Positions 15,207-24,662 of a DNA stretch of 34,426 bases are shown piece after piece. A program made the translations under genes and the position numbers. The notes under the pieces are model-generated. The model ran no database searches. It was not told the origin of the DNA and saw only the letters and a list, made by a program, of their open reading frames with translations. The first letter of the stretch is position 1, and the number at the start of each line of letters is the position of its first letter. Source of the DNA: Nostoc sp. FACHB-280 (GTDB lineage: Bacteria > Cyanobacteriota > Cyanobacteriia > Cyanobacteriales > Nostocaceae); the NCBI RefSeq assembly GCF_014697615.1, contig NZ_JACJSD010000063.1:1-34426 (forward strand), written 5' to 3'.

Positions 15207-16358
15207 ATGACAAACCAACCCCAAAAACCATCCAAAGTAGAAATTACCAATCAAACATCCGCTAAAGAGAAATCATCGTTATTTGACTCTTTGGCGACGA
15301 CTGGTAAAACATTTTTTGATACAGCCTTGGGAATGGGTGCAGCCGCAGCTAAACAAACACATAAGTTATTTGGACAAGCAACTCAAACTACTGGTCAAGT
15401 AGTTGATCACCTCAGTCAAAATTGGCTGATTAGAAGGCTATCGGGTTTTTTAAATCTGAATTGGCTGATTGGTGCTAGTGAAAATGTTGACCTAGAAAAA
15501 GCCGCAGCCAGCGTGAAAAAACTCAAGCAACAGCATCCACAGGAATCGCCTAGCCAGATTTCTCACCGCATCATGCTAGACACTGCCACCAAAGCTGGGG
15601 GGATTGGGTTTGCCAGTAGCATTTTACCAGGGGTAGCAGCAGCATTATTAGCAGTTGATTTAGCTGCAACCATGAAATTGCAATCGGAAATGCTGTATAA
15701 AATTGCGGCTGCTTACGACTTAGATTTAAAAGATCCAGCCAGGAAAGGCGAAGTTTTGACAATTTTTGGTTTGGGGTTGGGTGGTAATCGTTTATTAAAA
15801 GCCGCCGGATTGGCGCTACTGCGAAATGTGCCGTTTGCAGGTGCAGCGATCGCCACTAGTTCCAACGCGGCCTTAAGCTATTCTCTAGGTTACGCAGCTT
15901 GTCGATTTTACGAAGCCAAACTAGATGAATCTGTTTCCTTAACATCACCAGAAACTTTGGCGAACTTGAAAGCAGAAAGTGAAAATTACCTAGAAACTGC
16001 GATCGCTCAACAAGCCATCATGGATAAAATTCTCGTTCATGTAATTCTCGCCAGCCATCCCGAAAAAACCTGGGAAGAAATTTTACCAGAATTGCAAGCA
16101 TTAAACCTCAGCCCTAATTCCCTGGATGCGATCGCCAAAAATATCAAGTCACCGCAACCATTAGATACACTCCTCAATCAACTCAACCGTGATTTTGCAA
16201 TCCCACTGTTGGCACAATGCCAAAGAATTGCTCAACTTGACCAGCAAACCACAGGAGTAGAACAAGAAATCATTAATGCAATTATCAATAAATTTGACAT
16301 TGACATCACCGAAGTCGAGTCAATAGTTAATACTTCTGATTCCAACACTAGCCTCTAG
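15207..16358 (+). CDS. EcsC-family protein
   Basis: 383 residues. Residues about 120-235 fit EcsC: MLDTATKAGGIGFASSILPGV, a hydrophobic helix AAALLAVDLAATMKLQSEMLYKIAAAYDLDL, then GEVLTIFGLGLGGNRLLKAAG and PFAGAAI. The N-terminal 110 residues include an amphipathic region rich in Ala and Thr, and the C-terminal 130 residues are helical and soluble. EcsC is poorly understood; in Bacillus it lies with an ABC transporter, but no transporter is near here. The gene ends 30 nt from the convergent Uma2-like gene. Confidence 0.6.
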   Translation: MTNQPQKPSKVEITNQTSAKEKSSLFDSLATTGKTFFDTALGMGAAAAKQTHKLFGQATQTTGQVVDHLSQNWLIRRLSGFLNLNWLIGASENVDLEKAAASVKKLKQQHPQESPSQISHRIMLDTATKAGGIGFASSILPGVAAALLAVDLAATMKLQSEMLYKIAAAYDLDLKDPARKGEVLTIFGLGLGGNRLLKAAGLALLRNVPFAGAAIATSSNAALSYSLGYAACRFYEAKLDESVSLTSPETLANLKAESENYLETAIAQQAIMDKILVHVILASHPEKTWEEILPELQALNLSPNSLDAIAKNIKSPQPLDTLLNQLNRDFAIPLLAQCQRIAQLDQQTTGVEQEIINAIINKFDIDITEVESIVNTSDSNTSL

Positions 16359-16386
16359 CCTCTAGCCTCCAGCCCCTAGCCTCTAT
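16343..16386. repeat. CCTCTAG-type short tandem repeat between convergent genes
   Basis: Degenerate heptamers (GCCTCTA, GCCTCCA, GCCCCTA) run across the end of the EcsC-like gene and the 30-nt gap before the Uma2-like gene. The last residues of the EcsC-like protein (NTSL) are encoded at the edge of this repeat. Confidence 0.6.
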
Positions 16387-16388
16387 TC

Positions 16389-17081
16389 CTATTCAATCTG
16401 CTCAGGATCAATACCCATTTCTCTGAGGCGTTGCTTTAATTGCTCTACTTGCTGTTCAGCCTGCTGTTGAGCCTGTTCAGCTTGCTGTCGAGCTAAAGCT
16501 TCTGCATCTATTCTTTGTTGTGCTTCACGTAGTGCTTGCGCCTGTTCTGTAGGGTTCAGTAGTTTCTCTCCTGTATCTTCTCGGTAAAAACCAATCAGTT
16601 CTCCTTCTACCTGCAACCGCAAACCCAATGGTTCACTACGATTGTCGGTAATCAACTCATAAGAATCTTGGCGCAACCTATAACCCCGCAACTGTCCTTG
16701 TACCCATTCGCCTCTGGGGTCAAAAAGCCAGTATTCTTTAACACCAAGTTGCTCGTACAAAGTCTTCTTAAATTCCTGATCGTGATTTTTCGTCCCCGCC
16801 GAAGTCATCTCAAAAATCACCGATGGAACTTCCCCTTCTTCCCACACTTTATAGTTATCTCGACCACCAGGCGCGACATTAAAAATTACCATCACATCAG
16901 GGGCAACGCGCAACTTAGGAAACCCTTGAGCGTAGTAGAGAAATTGATTGGCAAGGACTGTTGCTTGTTGTCCTACTAAATACTGACGCAGAATTTCTAG
17001 TGTCGCCAGTAATACACATAAATGAGCATAGCTTTCTGCCACTGGTTCACCATCGGAACTAGGATAGAACACTTCTGTCAT
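16389..17081 (-). CDS. Uma2-family (DUF820) PD-(D/E)XK nuclease-like protein
   Basis: 230 residues. The Uma2 core is visible: APDVMVIFNV, then VPSVIFEMTSAGTKNHD, then FKKTLYEQLGVKEYWLFDPRGEW. The acidic D of PDV and E of FEMTS would be the metal ligands of a restriction-endonuclease-like fold. Residues 185-222 are a Gln/Glu/Ala-rich coiled coil, common in this family. Uma2 genes occur in dozens of copies per cyanobacterial genome; their role is unproven. Flanked by short tandem repeats at both ends. Confidence 0.88.
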   Translation of the reverse strand: MTEVFYPSSDGEPVAESYAHLCVLLATLEILRQYLVGQQATVLANQFLYYAQGFPKLRVAPDVMVIFNVAPGGRDNYKVWEEGEVPSVIFEMTSAGTKNHDQEFKKTLYEQLGVKEYWLFDPRGEWVQGQLRGYRLRQDSYELITDNRSEPLGLRLQVEGELIGFYREDTGEKLLNPTEQAQALREAQQRIDAEALARQQAEQAQQQAEQQVEQLKQRLREMGIDPEQIE

Positions 17082-17138
17082 TAGTCATTTGTCCTTTGTT
17101 ATTGGTCAAGAGTCAAAAACCCACACTTGAAATAATCT

Positions 17139-17200
17139 TTCACACTTCAGACTTCAGACTTCACACTTCTGACTTCTGACTTCTCTTCACACTTCAAATT
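17139..17200. repeat. Short tandem repeat ACTTCAG/ACTTCTG
   Basis: Heptamers CACTTCA, GACTTCA, GACTTCT repeat about eight times between the divergent Uma2-like gene and pepA. This is a typical short tandemly repeated sequence of heterocystous cyanobacteria, not a CRISPR (no spacers). Confidence 0.7.
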
Positions 17201-17247
17201 TTTGAGCAATACTGGTACAAGAAGGAATCTTTAAACAAAATCCCAAA

Positions 17248-18726
17248 ATGGCAACAATTAAACTTAGTAATCAGCCTCTGCTGGAGTGGGCAGGCGATAG
17301 TTTGGCAATTGGATTATTTGAAGATGCGGTAGAGTTAACAGGTGAACTGGCGACTTTGAATGAAAAGTTTGCTGGCATCTTAAAAGAAGTCATTGCCGAA
17401 GAAGAATTTACAGCCAAAGCCAATAGCACTGTTTTTGTTCGTGTCGCAGGCGGTGGTGCGGTTAAAAAAGTAATTTTGGTTGGCTTAGGAAAACCAGACG
17501 CACTGAAAGTAGATAGTCTGCGGCGGGCGGCGGCGGCGGCGGCGAAGGTAGCCAAAAAGCAAAAAAGCAAAACTCTCGGATTTAGCTTTCCCTTGTGGAA
17601 TAACGACCCAGCAGCCACAGCCCAAGCGATCGCAGAAGGTGTAGAGTTAGCTTTATATCAAGATGTGCGCTTTAAATCAGAACCAGATGATAAAGGCGCA
17701 AAAGTTGAAACTGTTGAATTGCTGGGCTTTGAAGGTCAAGAGGATGCGCTCAAGCGTGCCAATCAAATTGTATCTGGGGTCATTTTAGCCAGGGAGTTGG
17801 TAGCCGCCCCAGCTAACACAGTTACACCCATTACAATGGCCGAGACTGCCCAAGAAATTGCTAAAGACTACGGCTTGCAATTACAAATCCTGGAAAAAGA
17901 AGATTGTGAAAAATTGGGTATGGGTGCTTTCTTGGGAGTCGCCCAAGCCTCTGATTTACCACCCAAATTCATTCACCTCACCTACAAACCAGAAGGTACA
18001 CCCGCAAAGAAATTAGCGATTATCGGTAAAGGTTTAACCTTTGATTCTGGGGGATTGAATATTAAAGGTGCAGGTAGCGGCATTGAAACCATGAAAATTG
18101 ATATGGGTGGTGCAGCTGCTACCTTGGGTGCAGCCAAAGCAATTGCCCAACTCAAGCCCGATGCCGAAGTTCACTTCATTTCTGCCGTTACCGAAAACAT
18201 GATTAGCGGTCGCGCCATGCACCCAGGCGACATCCTCAAAGCTTCTAACGGCAAAACAATCGAAGTGAATAACACCGATGCTGAAGGGCGTTTAACCTTG
18301 GCTGATGCTTTGGTATATACAGATAAATTGGGCTTAGATGCGATCGTGGATTTAGCCACCCTCACAGGTGCGAACGTAATTGCTTTGGGTGATGATATCG
18401 CCGGTTTGTACACCCCCGATGATGCTTTAGCTTCCCAGTTAGAAACAGCAGCTGGCACATCCGGCGAAAAAATTTGGCGGATGCCAATGGAAGAAAAATA
18501 TTTTGAAGGCTTGAAATCGGGGATTGCGGATATGAAAAACACCGGGCCGCGTCCTGGTGGTTCAATTACCGCCGCCCTATTCCTCAAGCAATTCGTCAAA
18601 GATACCCCTTGGGCGCACTTAGACATTGCAGGGCCAGTCTGGGCAGACAAAGAAAATGGCTACAACGGCCCCGGCGCAACTGGCTACGGTGTGCGGATGT
18701 TGGTCAATTGGGTACTTGAGCAATAA
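17248..18726 (+). CDS. pepA: Leucyl aminopeptidase (cytosol aminopeptidase, M17)
   Basis: 492 residues; removes N-terminal residues from peptides using two metal ions. The M17 catalytic domain shows [14 protein letters not shown] (D266, catalytic K273), MKIDMGGAA and the signature NTDAEGRL at 342-349 (D344, E346, R348). The N-terminal domain carries a run of six alanines encoded by a GCG/CGG-type triplet repeat (about 17521-17545). Length is normal for bacterial PepA. It is followed by a repeat element able to form a terminator, so probably monocistronic. Confidence 0.96.
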   Translation: MATIKLSNQPLLEWAGDSLAIGLFEDAVELTGELATLNEKFAGILKEVIAEEEFTAKANSTVFVRVAGGGAVKKVILVGLGKPDALKVDSLRRAAAAAAKVAKKQKSKTLGFSFPLWNNDPAATAQAIAEGVELALYQDVRFKSEPDDKGAKVETVELLGFEGQEDALKRANQIVSGVILARELVAAPANTVTPITMAETAQEIAKDYGLQLQILEKEDCEKLGMGAFLGVAQASDLPPKFIHLTYKPEGTPAKKLAIIGKGLTFDSGGLNIKGAGSGIETMKIDMGGAAATLGAAKAIAQLKPDAEVHFISAVTENMISGRAMHPGDILKASNGKTIEVNNTDAEGRLTLADALVYTDKLGLDAIVDLATLTGANVIALGDDIAGLYTPDDALASQLETAAGTSGEKIWRMPMEEKYFEGLKSGIADMKNTGPRPGGSITAALFLKQFVKDTPWAHLDIAGPVWADKENGYNGPGATGYGVRMLVNWVLEQ

Positions 18727-19074
18727 TAAAGTCAAAAATAAAAAGGCAAAAGGCTCTGTCTTTTAACTTTTGCCCTGACGCTCCTGCGTCGCTAACGCTG
18801 CGCTAACGGGTGAGCCAGTCGCTCATGGGGGAAAACCCAAGACTGCGCTGGCTCACCTTTTTACTTTTAACTTCTCGCGTGTTATCTTGGGCTTGCCGCC
18901 AAAATTATGTTGCAATAATGACAAATGATGCGGAGTACTGACTACTTTTTGCTGGACTCAGCACTCAGAACTCAGCACTTAGCACTTAGCATAGTAATTT
19001 GGCAGTGAAAAAGTTACGGTTTTTTAACAAAGCCAATCTGGTAAAATTTGTAAGGTTTCTATAAGCTCTGAGCA
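18727..19074. other. Repeat-rich spacer between pepA and plsX
   Basis: 348 bases. It holds a dispersed repeat with a hairpin (18809-18857) and a short tandem repeat of the ACTCAGC/ACTTAGC type at about 18956-18990. The last 70 bases before plsX should hold its promoter. Confidence 0.6.
18809..18862 (+). terminator. Hairpin plus T-run after pepA, formed by a dispersed repeat
   Basis: GGTGAGCCAG (18809-18818) pairs exactly with CTGGCTCACC (18848-18857). CAGTC/GACTG and GGG/CCC pairing continues inside, and TTTTT follows. It is built from a repeat unit (GCTCATGGGGGAAAACCC) that I recall as common in Nostoc-like genomes. It can work as an intrinsic terminator for pepA. Confidence 0.55.
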
Positions 19075-20100
19075 ATGGGATCGACTAGCGCACGGATAGC
19101 AATTGACGCAATGGGGGGGGATCACGCACCCAAAGAAATCGTTGCTGGTGCATTACGCGCCAGCGAAGAATTGGGTGTGAAAGTCTTGCTAGTTGGTGAT
19201 CCCCAACAAATTAAAGCTGTCATGCCGCCAAAAACTACTTTGGAGCGGGTGGAGATAGTTCCTGCTGAAGAAGCGATCGCTATGGATGAGGAGCCTTTAA
19301 ATGCGGTTAGACGCAAACGTAAGGCTTCGATTAATGTAGCGATGGATTTGGTCAAAAATCAACAGGCAGACGCTGTATTTTCTGCTGGACACTCTGGGGC
19401 AGCTATGGCATCAGCATTGCTGCGTTTAGGAAGATTGCCAGGAATTGATCGTCCAGCCATTGGTACAGTTTTCCCCACGATTATGGCTGGCAAGCCAGTA
19501 TTGATACTGGATGTAGGTGCAAATGTAGACTGCCGCCCGAAATTTTTAGAGCAGTTTGCTGTGATGGGTTCAATTTACAGCCAATATGTTTTGGGAATGG
19601 ATTCACCCAAGGTAGGCTTACTCAATATTGGTGAAGAAGATACCAAGGGTAATGAGCAAGCACTCCGCGCCCATGAATTACTAAGGGAAAATTCTAGTAT
19701 CAATTTTACTGGTAATGCCGAAGGACGTGATGTACTTTCGGGACAATTTGATGTGATTGTCTGTGATGGCTTTGTGGGCAATGTGTTACTCAAATTTGCC
19801 GAATCTCTGGGAGGAGTAATTCTGCAAATCTTACGTGAAGAACTGCCCCAAGGCTTGCACGGTCAAATTGGAACTGCCCTTTTAAAACCAAATCTCAAGC
19901 GAATTAAGCAACGGATGGATCATGCGGAGCATGGAGGTGCTTTACTGTTAGGTGTGGCTGGAGTTTGTTTTATCGGTCACGGTAGTTCACAAGCACCTTC
20001 AATTTTTAGTGCAATACGTATGGCAAAAGAAGCAGTTGATAACCAAGTGCTGCAAAGACTTCAATCGCAGTACGAAATCCTACAGCGTGAGAACGGTTAG
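19075..20100 (+). CDS. plsX: Phosphate acyltransferase PlsX
   Basis: 341 residues; converts acyl-ACP and phosphate into acyl-phosphate for phospholipid synthesis. The N-terminal ARIAIDAMGGDHAPKEIV and later AVFSAGHSGAAMA, ILDVGANVDCRP, GNVLLKFAESLGG are family hallmarks. A G8 run at 19113-19120 encodes part of MGGD. It starts the run plsX-fabH-fabD-plsC and ends 77 nt before fabH, the usual order in cyanobacteria and many other bacteria. Confidence 0.96.
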   Translation: MGSTSARIAIDAMGGDHAPKEIVAGALRASEELGVKVLLVGDPQQIKAVMPPKTTLERVEIVPAEEAIAMDEEPLNAVRRKRKASINVAMDLVKNQQADAVFSAGHSGAAMASALLRLGRLPGIDRPAIGTVFPTIMAGKPVLILDVGANVDCRPKFLEQFAVMGSIYSQYVLGMDSPKVGLLNIGEEDTKGNEQALRAHELLRENSSINFTGNAEGRDVLSGQFDVIVCDGFVGNVLLKFAESLGGVILQILREELPQGLHGQIGTALLKPNLKRIKQRMDHAEHGGALLLGVAGVCFIGHGSSQAPSIFSAIRMAKEAVDNQVLQRLQSQYEILQRENG

Positions 20101-20177
20101 TCATAGTGTAATTGTCATCCGTGATTTGTCCTGAAAAGGATGAATGATGAAAACGCTGAGAGCTTGGGAGAGCAGGA

Positions 20178-21170
20178 GTGCAAAAGTTAGGCATAGCATT
20201 TACAGGAAGTGGCTCGGCAGTTCCCGAAACTTCCCTCGACAACCAGGCACTAACAGCACTGGTTGAAACATCAGATGAATGGATTACCACAAGAACGGGT
20301 ATTCGTCAACGGCGAGTATCACTTTCGTCAGGTTCCTTGACTGAATTGGCGGCGGCAGCAGGGGAAAGAGCGATCGCCGCCGCCGGCATTCAAGCTACGG
20401 ACTTAGATTTGATTTTGCTGGCAACATCTACCCCAGATGATTTGTTCGGCACGGCTTGTAGAGTCCAAGCCCAGTTAGGCGCAACCACAGCAGTCGCCTT
20501 TGATTTAACCGCCGCTTGTTCTGGCTTTGTATTTGGGCTGGTAACGGCTGCTCAATACATCCGTACAGGGGTATATCAGAATGTACTGTTGATTGGGGCA
20601 GACATCCTCTCCCGTTGGGTAGATTGGCAAGACCGTAAAACTTGTGTGTTATTTGGTGATGGTGCGGGTGCGGTAGTATTACAAGCAGCCGAAAGCGATC
20701 GCTTGTTAGGATTTGCCCTCAAAAGCGACGGCACCCTCAATCATCAACTTAACCTTGGCTATGCAGCAACTCCCCAAGAACTACTCCCAGGCATCAACGT
20801 TTCTCAAGGCACTTACCAACCCATCAGTATGAATGGCAAAGAAGTATACCGCTTTGCTGTCCAAAAAGTGCCGGAAATTATTGATAAAGCTTTATTTGAA
20901 GCCAACTTGACCGTTGATCAAATAGATTGGTTAGTCTTGCATCAAGCTAATCAACGCATTCTAGATGCCGTTGCCCAACGCCTAGAAATTCCCGAACAAA
21001 AAGTTATTAGTAACCTTGCCAATTACGGCAATACCTCCGCCGCTTCTATCCCCCTCGCCTTAGATGAAGCAGTGCAACAAGGCAAAATTAAACCCAATAA
21101 CATCATTGCTGCATCCGGCTTTGGCGCAGGTTTAACCTGGGGTGCAGCTATCTTCCAATGGGGAAGATAA
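20178..21170 (+). CDS. fabH: 3-oxoacyl-ACP synthase III (KAS III)
   Basis: 330 residues; condenses acetyl-CoA with malonyl-ACP to start fatty-acid synthesis. Catalytic residues: C114 in TAACSGF, H255 in LHQANQRI and N285 in NYGNTSA. The start is GTG at 20178 with GGGAG seven bases upstream; the protein begins MQKLGIAFTGSGSAVPE. It is followed after a short AT-rich hairpin by fabD. Confidence 0.97.
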   Translation: MQKLGIAFTGSGSAVPETSLDNQALTALVETSDEWITTRTGIRQRRVSLSSGSLTELAAAAGERAIAAAGIQATDLDLILLATSTPDDLFGTACRVQAQLGATTAVAFDLTAACSGFVFGLVTAAQYIRTGVYQNVLLIGADILSRWVDWQDRKTCVLFGDGAGAVVLQAAESDRLLGFALKSDGTLNHQLNLGYAATPQELLPGINVSQGTYQPISMNGKEVYRFAVQKVPEIIDKALFEANLTVDQIDWLVLHQANQRILDAVAQRLEIPEQKVISNLANYGNTSAASIPLALDEAVQQGKIKPNNIIAASGFGAGLTWGAAIFQWGR

Positions 21171-21190
21171 GTATTAATAAGTAAAAAGTT

Positions 21191-21226
21191 AAAAGTAAAA
21201 ACGTAAAAATTTTTACTTTTGCTTTT
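21191..21226 (+). terminator. AT-rich hairpin between fabH and fabD
   Basis: AAAAGTAAAAA (21191-21201) pairs exactly with TTTTTACTTTT (21210-21220), followed by GCTTTTTT. It looks like a weak intrinsic terminator, which could lower fabD expression relative to fabH. Confidence 0.4.
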
Positions 21227-21258
21227 TTCCTTTTGACTTCTTAACTGACTATTGACCA

Positions 21259-22134
21259 ATGACTAAAACTGTATGGGTGTTTCCCGGACAAGGTTCCCAA
21301 GCACTGGGAATGGGAACAGACTTATTAGATATACCAGGTGCTAAAGCAAAATTTACTCAAGCTGAAGAAATTTTAGGCTGGTCTGTTAGCGATATCTGCC
21401 AAAACCAAGAAGAAAAGCTAGGACAGACTCTTTATACTCAGCCTTGCCTTTACGTAGTGGAAAGTATTCTCGCTGATTTGATGCGCGAACGGGGACATCA
21501 GCCTGATTTGGTTGCTGGCCATAGTTTAGGTGAATATATTGCCCTTTACGTTGCAGGGGTTTTTGAGTGGTCAGCAGGTTTGCGTTTAGTTAAACGCCGT
21601 GCTGAACTGATGGATAGTGCGGCTGGTGGAATGATGGCTGCTTTGATGAACTTTGACCGCGAACAATTGGATGCAGTTATAGCCGAAACGCCAGATGTAG
21701 TTTTGGCTAATGATAACAGTCCAGGACAAGTAGTCATCTCTGGAACTCCTGACGCTGTGCAAGCGGTAATGTCGCAAGTTAAAGCCAAACGTGCAACACC
21801 ATTAAAAGTTTCTGGGGCGTTTCACTCACATTTAATGTCGGCGGCTGCTAATGAGTTCCAAGAAATTCTGGAGACAGTAGAATTTCAGTCTGCAATTGTA
21901 CCTGTAATGTCGAATGTTGAACCGACACCAGCCACTGACGCACAAATTTTAAAACAGCGTCTCACGCAGCAAATGACAGGTTCAGTCCGTTGGCGAGAAA
22001 TTTCGCTGCAATTACCAGCTAACAACATTGAACAAGTTATAGAAATTGGCCCTGGTAATGTTTTAACTGGGTTAATTAAACGCACCGTTACTGATTTAAT
22101 CTTAAAGAACGTCCGTAATGCTGCTGAATTATAG
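21259..22134 (+). CDS. fabD: Malonyl-CoA:ACP transacylase
   Basis: 291 residues; loads malonate onto acyl carrier protein. The N-terminus has VFPGQGSQ, the nucleophile is S89 in GHSLGEY, and the partner histidine is H189 in SGAFHSHLM. GQVVISG and the C-terminal IEIGPGNVLTGL are typical. Third gene of the lipid run. Confidence 0.97.
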   Translation: MTKTVWVFPGQGSQALGMGTDLLDIPGAKAKFTQAEEILGWSVSDICQNQEEKLGQTLYTQPCLYVVESILADLMRERGHQPDLVAGHSLGEYIALYVAGVFEWSAGLRLVKRRAELMDSAAGGMMAALMNFDREQLDAVIAETPDVVLANDNSPGQVVISGTPDAVQAVMSQVKAKRATPLKVSGAFHSHLMSAAANEFQEILETVEFQSAIVPVMSNVEPTPATDAQILKQRLTQQMTGSVRWREISLQLPANNIEQVIEIGPGNVLTGLIKRTVTDLILKNVRNAAEL

Positions 22135-22440
22135 CAGGAGGCAGAAGGCAGGAGGCAGGAGGCAGGAGGTAAAGTTTTACTATGCCTAGTATTCGTGCTT
22201 TTTAAATGTCCTCACCTATACTTCGACTGCTATACCAGAATAGGGAGTAGGGACGAAGAAATCAAAAATTAAAAGGCAAAAGTAAAAAATAGACTCACTT
22301 TTAATTTTGAGTTTGCAAAGGGTATTCCAAAAAAGAAATTATCCCATTTGTGTAATGCCTTTATCCCCCTTGTCTTCCTTGTCCCCCTTGTCCCCCTTGT
22401 CCTAAGTCCCAACTCACTACTCCCCACTCCCTAATGTCCT
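22135..22440. other. Repeat-rich spacer between fabD and plsC
   Basis: 306 bases. GGAGGCA heptamers follow the fabD stop directly (22135-22168). An AT-rich inverted stretch lies near 22262-22315. A pyrimidine repeat (CTTGTCCCC units) runs from about 22368 to 22402. No gene seen. Confidence 0.6.
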
Positions 22441-23079
22441 ATGTCTCGCAGTCGTGAACCGTTAATCAGTCTGGCGCTTTACCACGCTTTCAAATGGTCG
22501 ATTGTCAGCCCCATGCTTCATGCTTACTTTCGCGGGAAGATTTATGGGGTTGAAAATGTGCCGCAATCAGATCCTTTGGTAGTTGTGAGTAATCATGCTA
22601 GTTATTTTGACCCGCCGATAGTTTCTAATTGTGTGCGCCGTCCGGTAGCTTATATGGCTAAACAAGAGTTGTTTGAAATTCCGGTTTTGGCACAAGCTAT
22701 GAAGTTGTATGGTGCTTACCCTGTGAGTCGCGGTAGTGCCGATCGCAATGCCATTCGGGCTGCTTTAGAATGTTTAGAAAATGGTTGGGCTGTGGGAGTG
22801 TTTTTACAAGGGACTCGCACGCCTGATGGCAGAATTACTGACCCGAAAAAAGGCGCAGCACTCCTAGCAGCAAAGGCGCAAGCACCAATTTTACCTGTAA
22901 GTTTGTGGGGAAGCGAAGGAATTTTAGAAAAAGGCTCATCCATACCCCGCGCTGTTCCCCTGACGATTAGAATTGGTGAGGTAATTGCACCGCCAAGTTC
23001 TACTAACAAAGACGAATTAGAGCGTATAACCCAAAAGTGTACGCAGGTAATCAACGAAATGCACGATTTAGGACGTTAA
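22441..23079 (+). CDS. plsC: 1-acyl-sn-glycerol-3-phosphate acyltransferase
   Basis: 212 residues; makes phosphatidic acid from lysophosphatidic acid. The catalytic HX4D is H52-D57 in SNHASYFDP. Motif II is PVSRGSADR. The usual FPEGTR motif reads FLQGTR (codon CAA), so the glutamate is replaced by glutamine. Later PILPVSLWG is normal. Position after plsX-fabH-fabD supports a phospholipid role. The altered motif may be a feature of this cyanobacterial subgroup. Confidence 0.88.
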   Translation: MSRSREPLISLALYHAFKWSIVSPMLHAYFRGKIYGVENVPQSDPLVVVSNHASYFDPPIVSNCVRRPVAYMAKQELFEIPVLAQAMKLYGAYPVSRGSADRNAIRAALECLENGWAVGVFLQGTRTPDGRITDPKKGAALLAAKAQAPILPVSLWGSEGILEKGSSIPRAVPLTIRIGEVIAPPSSTNKDELERITQKCTQVINEMHDLGR

Positions 23080-23179
23080 TGAAAAATATGCTTTTAGGTA
23101 GTAGCGATCGCCACTGTATTTTTATATGTTGCTAATATCGACTAGCGATCGCTAAACTAACTCATTTTTAAAATATTAT

Positions 23180-24217
23180 ATGACAGGCTTTGATGCCAAG
23201 AACTTTTGGAATCGCTTAAATAATTCGGCGTTAGTCCGCTTTTTGTTGTTAGTGGCCGCTGGCTGGGCGTTCGTACAACTTTTGGCATACTTTGAAGCCG
23301 TAATTGTAATTTTTACATTTGCTGCTATTTTAGCTTTCTTACTCAGCTATCCCGTACATTGGTTGCGGCGGTTTTTACCTCATGGGGTAGCTGTAATTGT
23401 TGTCTTCTTACTCAGCATTGTGATTTTAGGCGGATTATTAATCACAGTTGGGATAGCAGTTTTATCCCAAGGACAGCAATTAATCGATAGTATTTCGGGA
23501 TTTTTAGGTTCTCTTGCGCCTTTTTTAGAAAGAGTAGAAGAATTTCTCCGTAACCGAAATCTGCAAATAGATTTGAGTGTAATTGAAGAACAATTGCGAG
23601 ATCAAGCCATATCAGGTTTAGTTACTAGTTTAACTTTTTTACAACAGTTATTAACTAATTTTGTCACCTTTATTTTAATTGCTGTGGTAGCATTCTTCAT
23701 GCTGCTAGATGGCGACAAGCTATGGAATTTTATTTTAAAAATAGTCCCTAAACAACGTCGTACAAGATTTACCAATATCATCAGACGCAGCTTTTTAGGA
23801 TTTTTTCGCGGTCAGTTATTATTGAGTTTGTTTTTAACTACAACTACTTTTATAGTCTTTGTAATCTTGCAAGTTCCTTTTGCTTTATTATTATCTGTAA
23901 TTGTAGGCTTTTTAGATATTATTCCAGGTATCGGAGCAACTTTAGGTGTTAGCACAATTACTTTAATTGTATTATCTCAAAATGTTTGGCTGGCATTGAA
24001 AGTATTGATTGCTTGTATTATCCTCCAGCAAATTCAAGATAATCTCATTGCACCTCGGATTATGCAAGGTGCGCTAAATCTAAATCCGGTTGTGGTGTTT
24101 TTTGCATTATTAGTAGGTGCTAGAGTTGCTGGATTATTAGGAGTTTTTATTTCTATTCCCATTACGGGAGTAATTGTATCTTTATTTGAAATTGATGAGA
24201 TGAAAGCTGAGGTTTAA
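23180..24217 (+). CDS. AI-2E family transporter (PerM/UPF0118)
   Basis: 345 residues with about eight membrane segments. Family features are LSYPVHWLRRFLPHGVAVIVVFL, the soluble helical loop around residues 100-140, FFMLLDGDKLW and DIIPGIGATLGV. The last part is NLNPVVVFFALLVGARVAGLLGVFISIPI. Members export small solutes or serve as Na+/H+ antiporters; the name from AI-2 export (TqsA) does not fix the substrate. ATG start; two HIP1 sites lie just upstream. Confidence 0.88.
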   Translation: MTGFDAKNFWNRLNNSALVRFLLLVAAGWAFVQLLAYFEAVIVIFTFAAILAFLLSYPVHWLRRFLPHGVAVIVVFLLSIVILGGLLITVGIAVLSQGQQLIDSISGFLGSLAPFLERVEEFLRNRNLQIDLSVIEEQLRDQAISGLVTSLTFLQQLLTNFVTFILIAVVAFFMLLDGDKLWNFILKIVPKQRRTRFTNIIRRSFLGFFRGQLLLSLFLTTTTFIVFVILQVPFALLLSVIVGFLDIIPGIGATLGVSTITLIVLSQNVWLALKVLIACIILQQIQDNLIAPRIMQGALNLNPVVVFFALLVGARVAGLLGVFISIPITGVIVSLFEIDEMKAEV

Positions 24218-24310
24218 AAAAGAGTCATTAGTCATTGGTCATTTCTCTTTTGTCCCTAGCCTCTAAGCTCTCATGTAAAATCGAATATATACAAAGAAAA
24301 ACGTGCAATC

Positions 24311-24604
24311 ATGTCAGATTTAAGGGCAGAGTTAACAGAAGGTTTAGATGAAGCGGAATGGGAATGGTTGATTCCTCATGTGCAGCGCGATGCAGTGATT
24401 TTGGTCGCACCAGGGCTAAACTTGTTAGATGTGGCAGAAGCGATCGCTAATGATAACACGCAATTTGTACAGCAGTGGATTGACGAGCAATTAATCACCA
24501 AACCTTCCGTAGACCAAGTGGGAATATGGAATGGCGATCGTCAAAAACGCTTTAACACTTTGATTGTACAGCCCTTTGTGCTAGTACAAGAAATGGCTGC
24601 GTAG
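24311..24604 (+). CDS. DUF2288 family protein
   Basis: 97 residues, acidic and soluble: LRAELTEGLDEAEWEWLIPHVQRDAVILVAPGLNLLDVAEAIA-type sequence is typical of DUF2288. Function unknown. Length matches the family. It is convergent with the YdcF-like gene and shares an AT-rich bidirectional hairpin with it. Confidence 0.8.
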   Translation: MSDLRAELTEGLDEAEWEWLIPHVQRDAVILVAPGLNLLDVAEAIANDNTQFVQQWIDEQLITKPSVDQVGIWNGDRQKRFNTLIVQPFVLVQEMAA

Positions 24605-24618
24605 GCAAGTAACACAGT

Positions 24619-24662
24619 AAAAAGTAAAAAGTAAAAAATTGATTTTTGCTCTTTTACTTTTT
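24619..24662. terminator. Bidirectional AT-rich hairpin between DUF2288 and YdcF-like genes
   Basis: AAAAAGTAAAA (24619-24629) pairs with TTTTACTTTTT (24652-24662). The second arm runs into the stop codon of the minus-strand gene. A- and T-runs on both sides allow termination in either direction. Confidence 0.5.

Noticed and set aside
17139-17200. CRISPR-like repetition
   Set aside because: Contiguous heptamers without spacers; a short tandem repeat.
18171-18650. 159-residue minus-strand reading frame
   Set aside because: Antisense to the conserved catalytic part of pepA.
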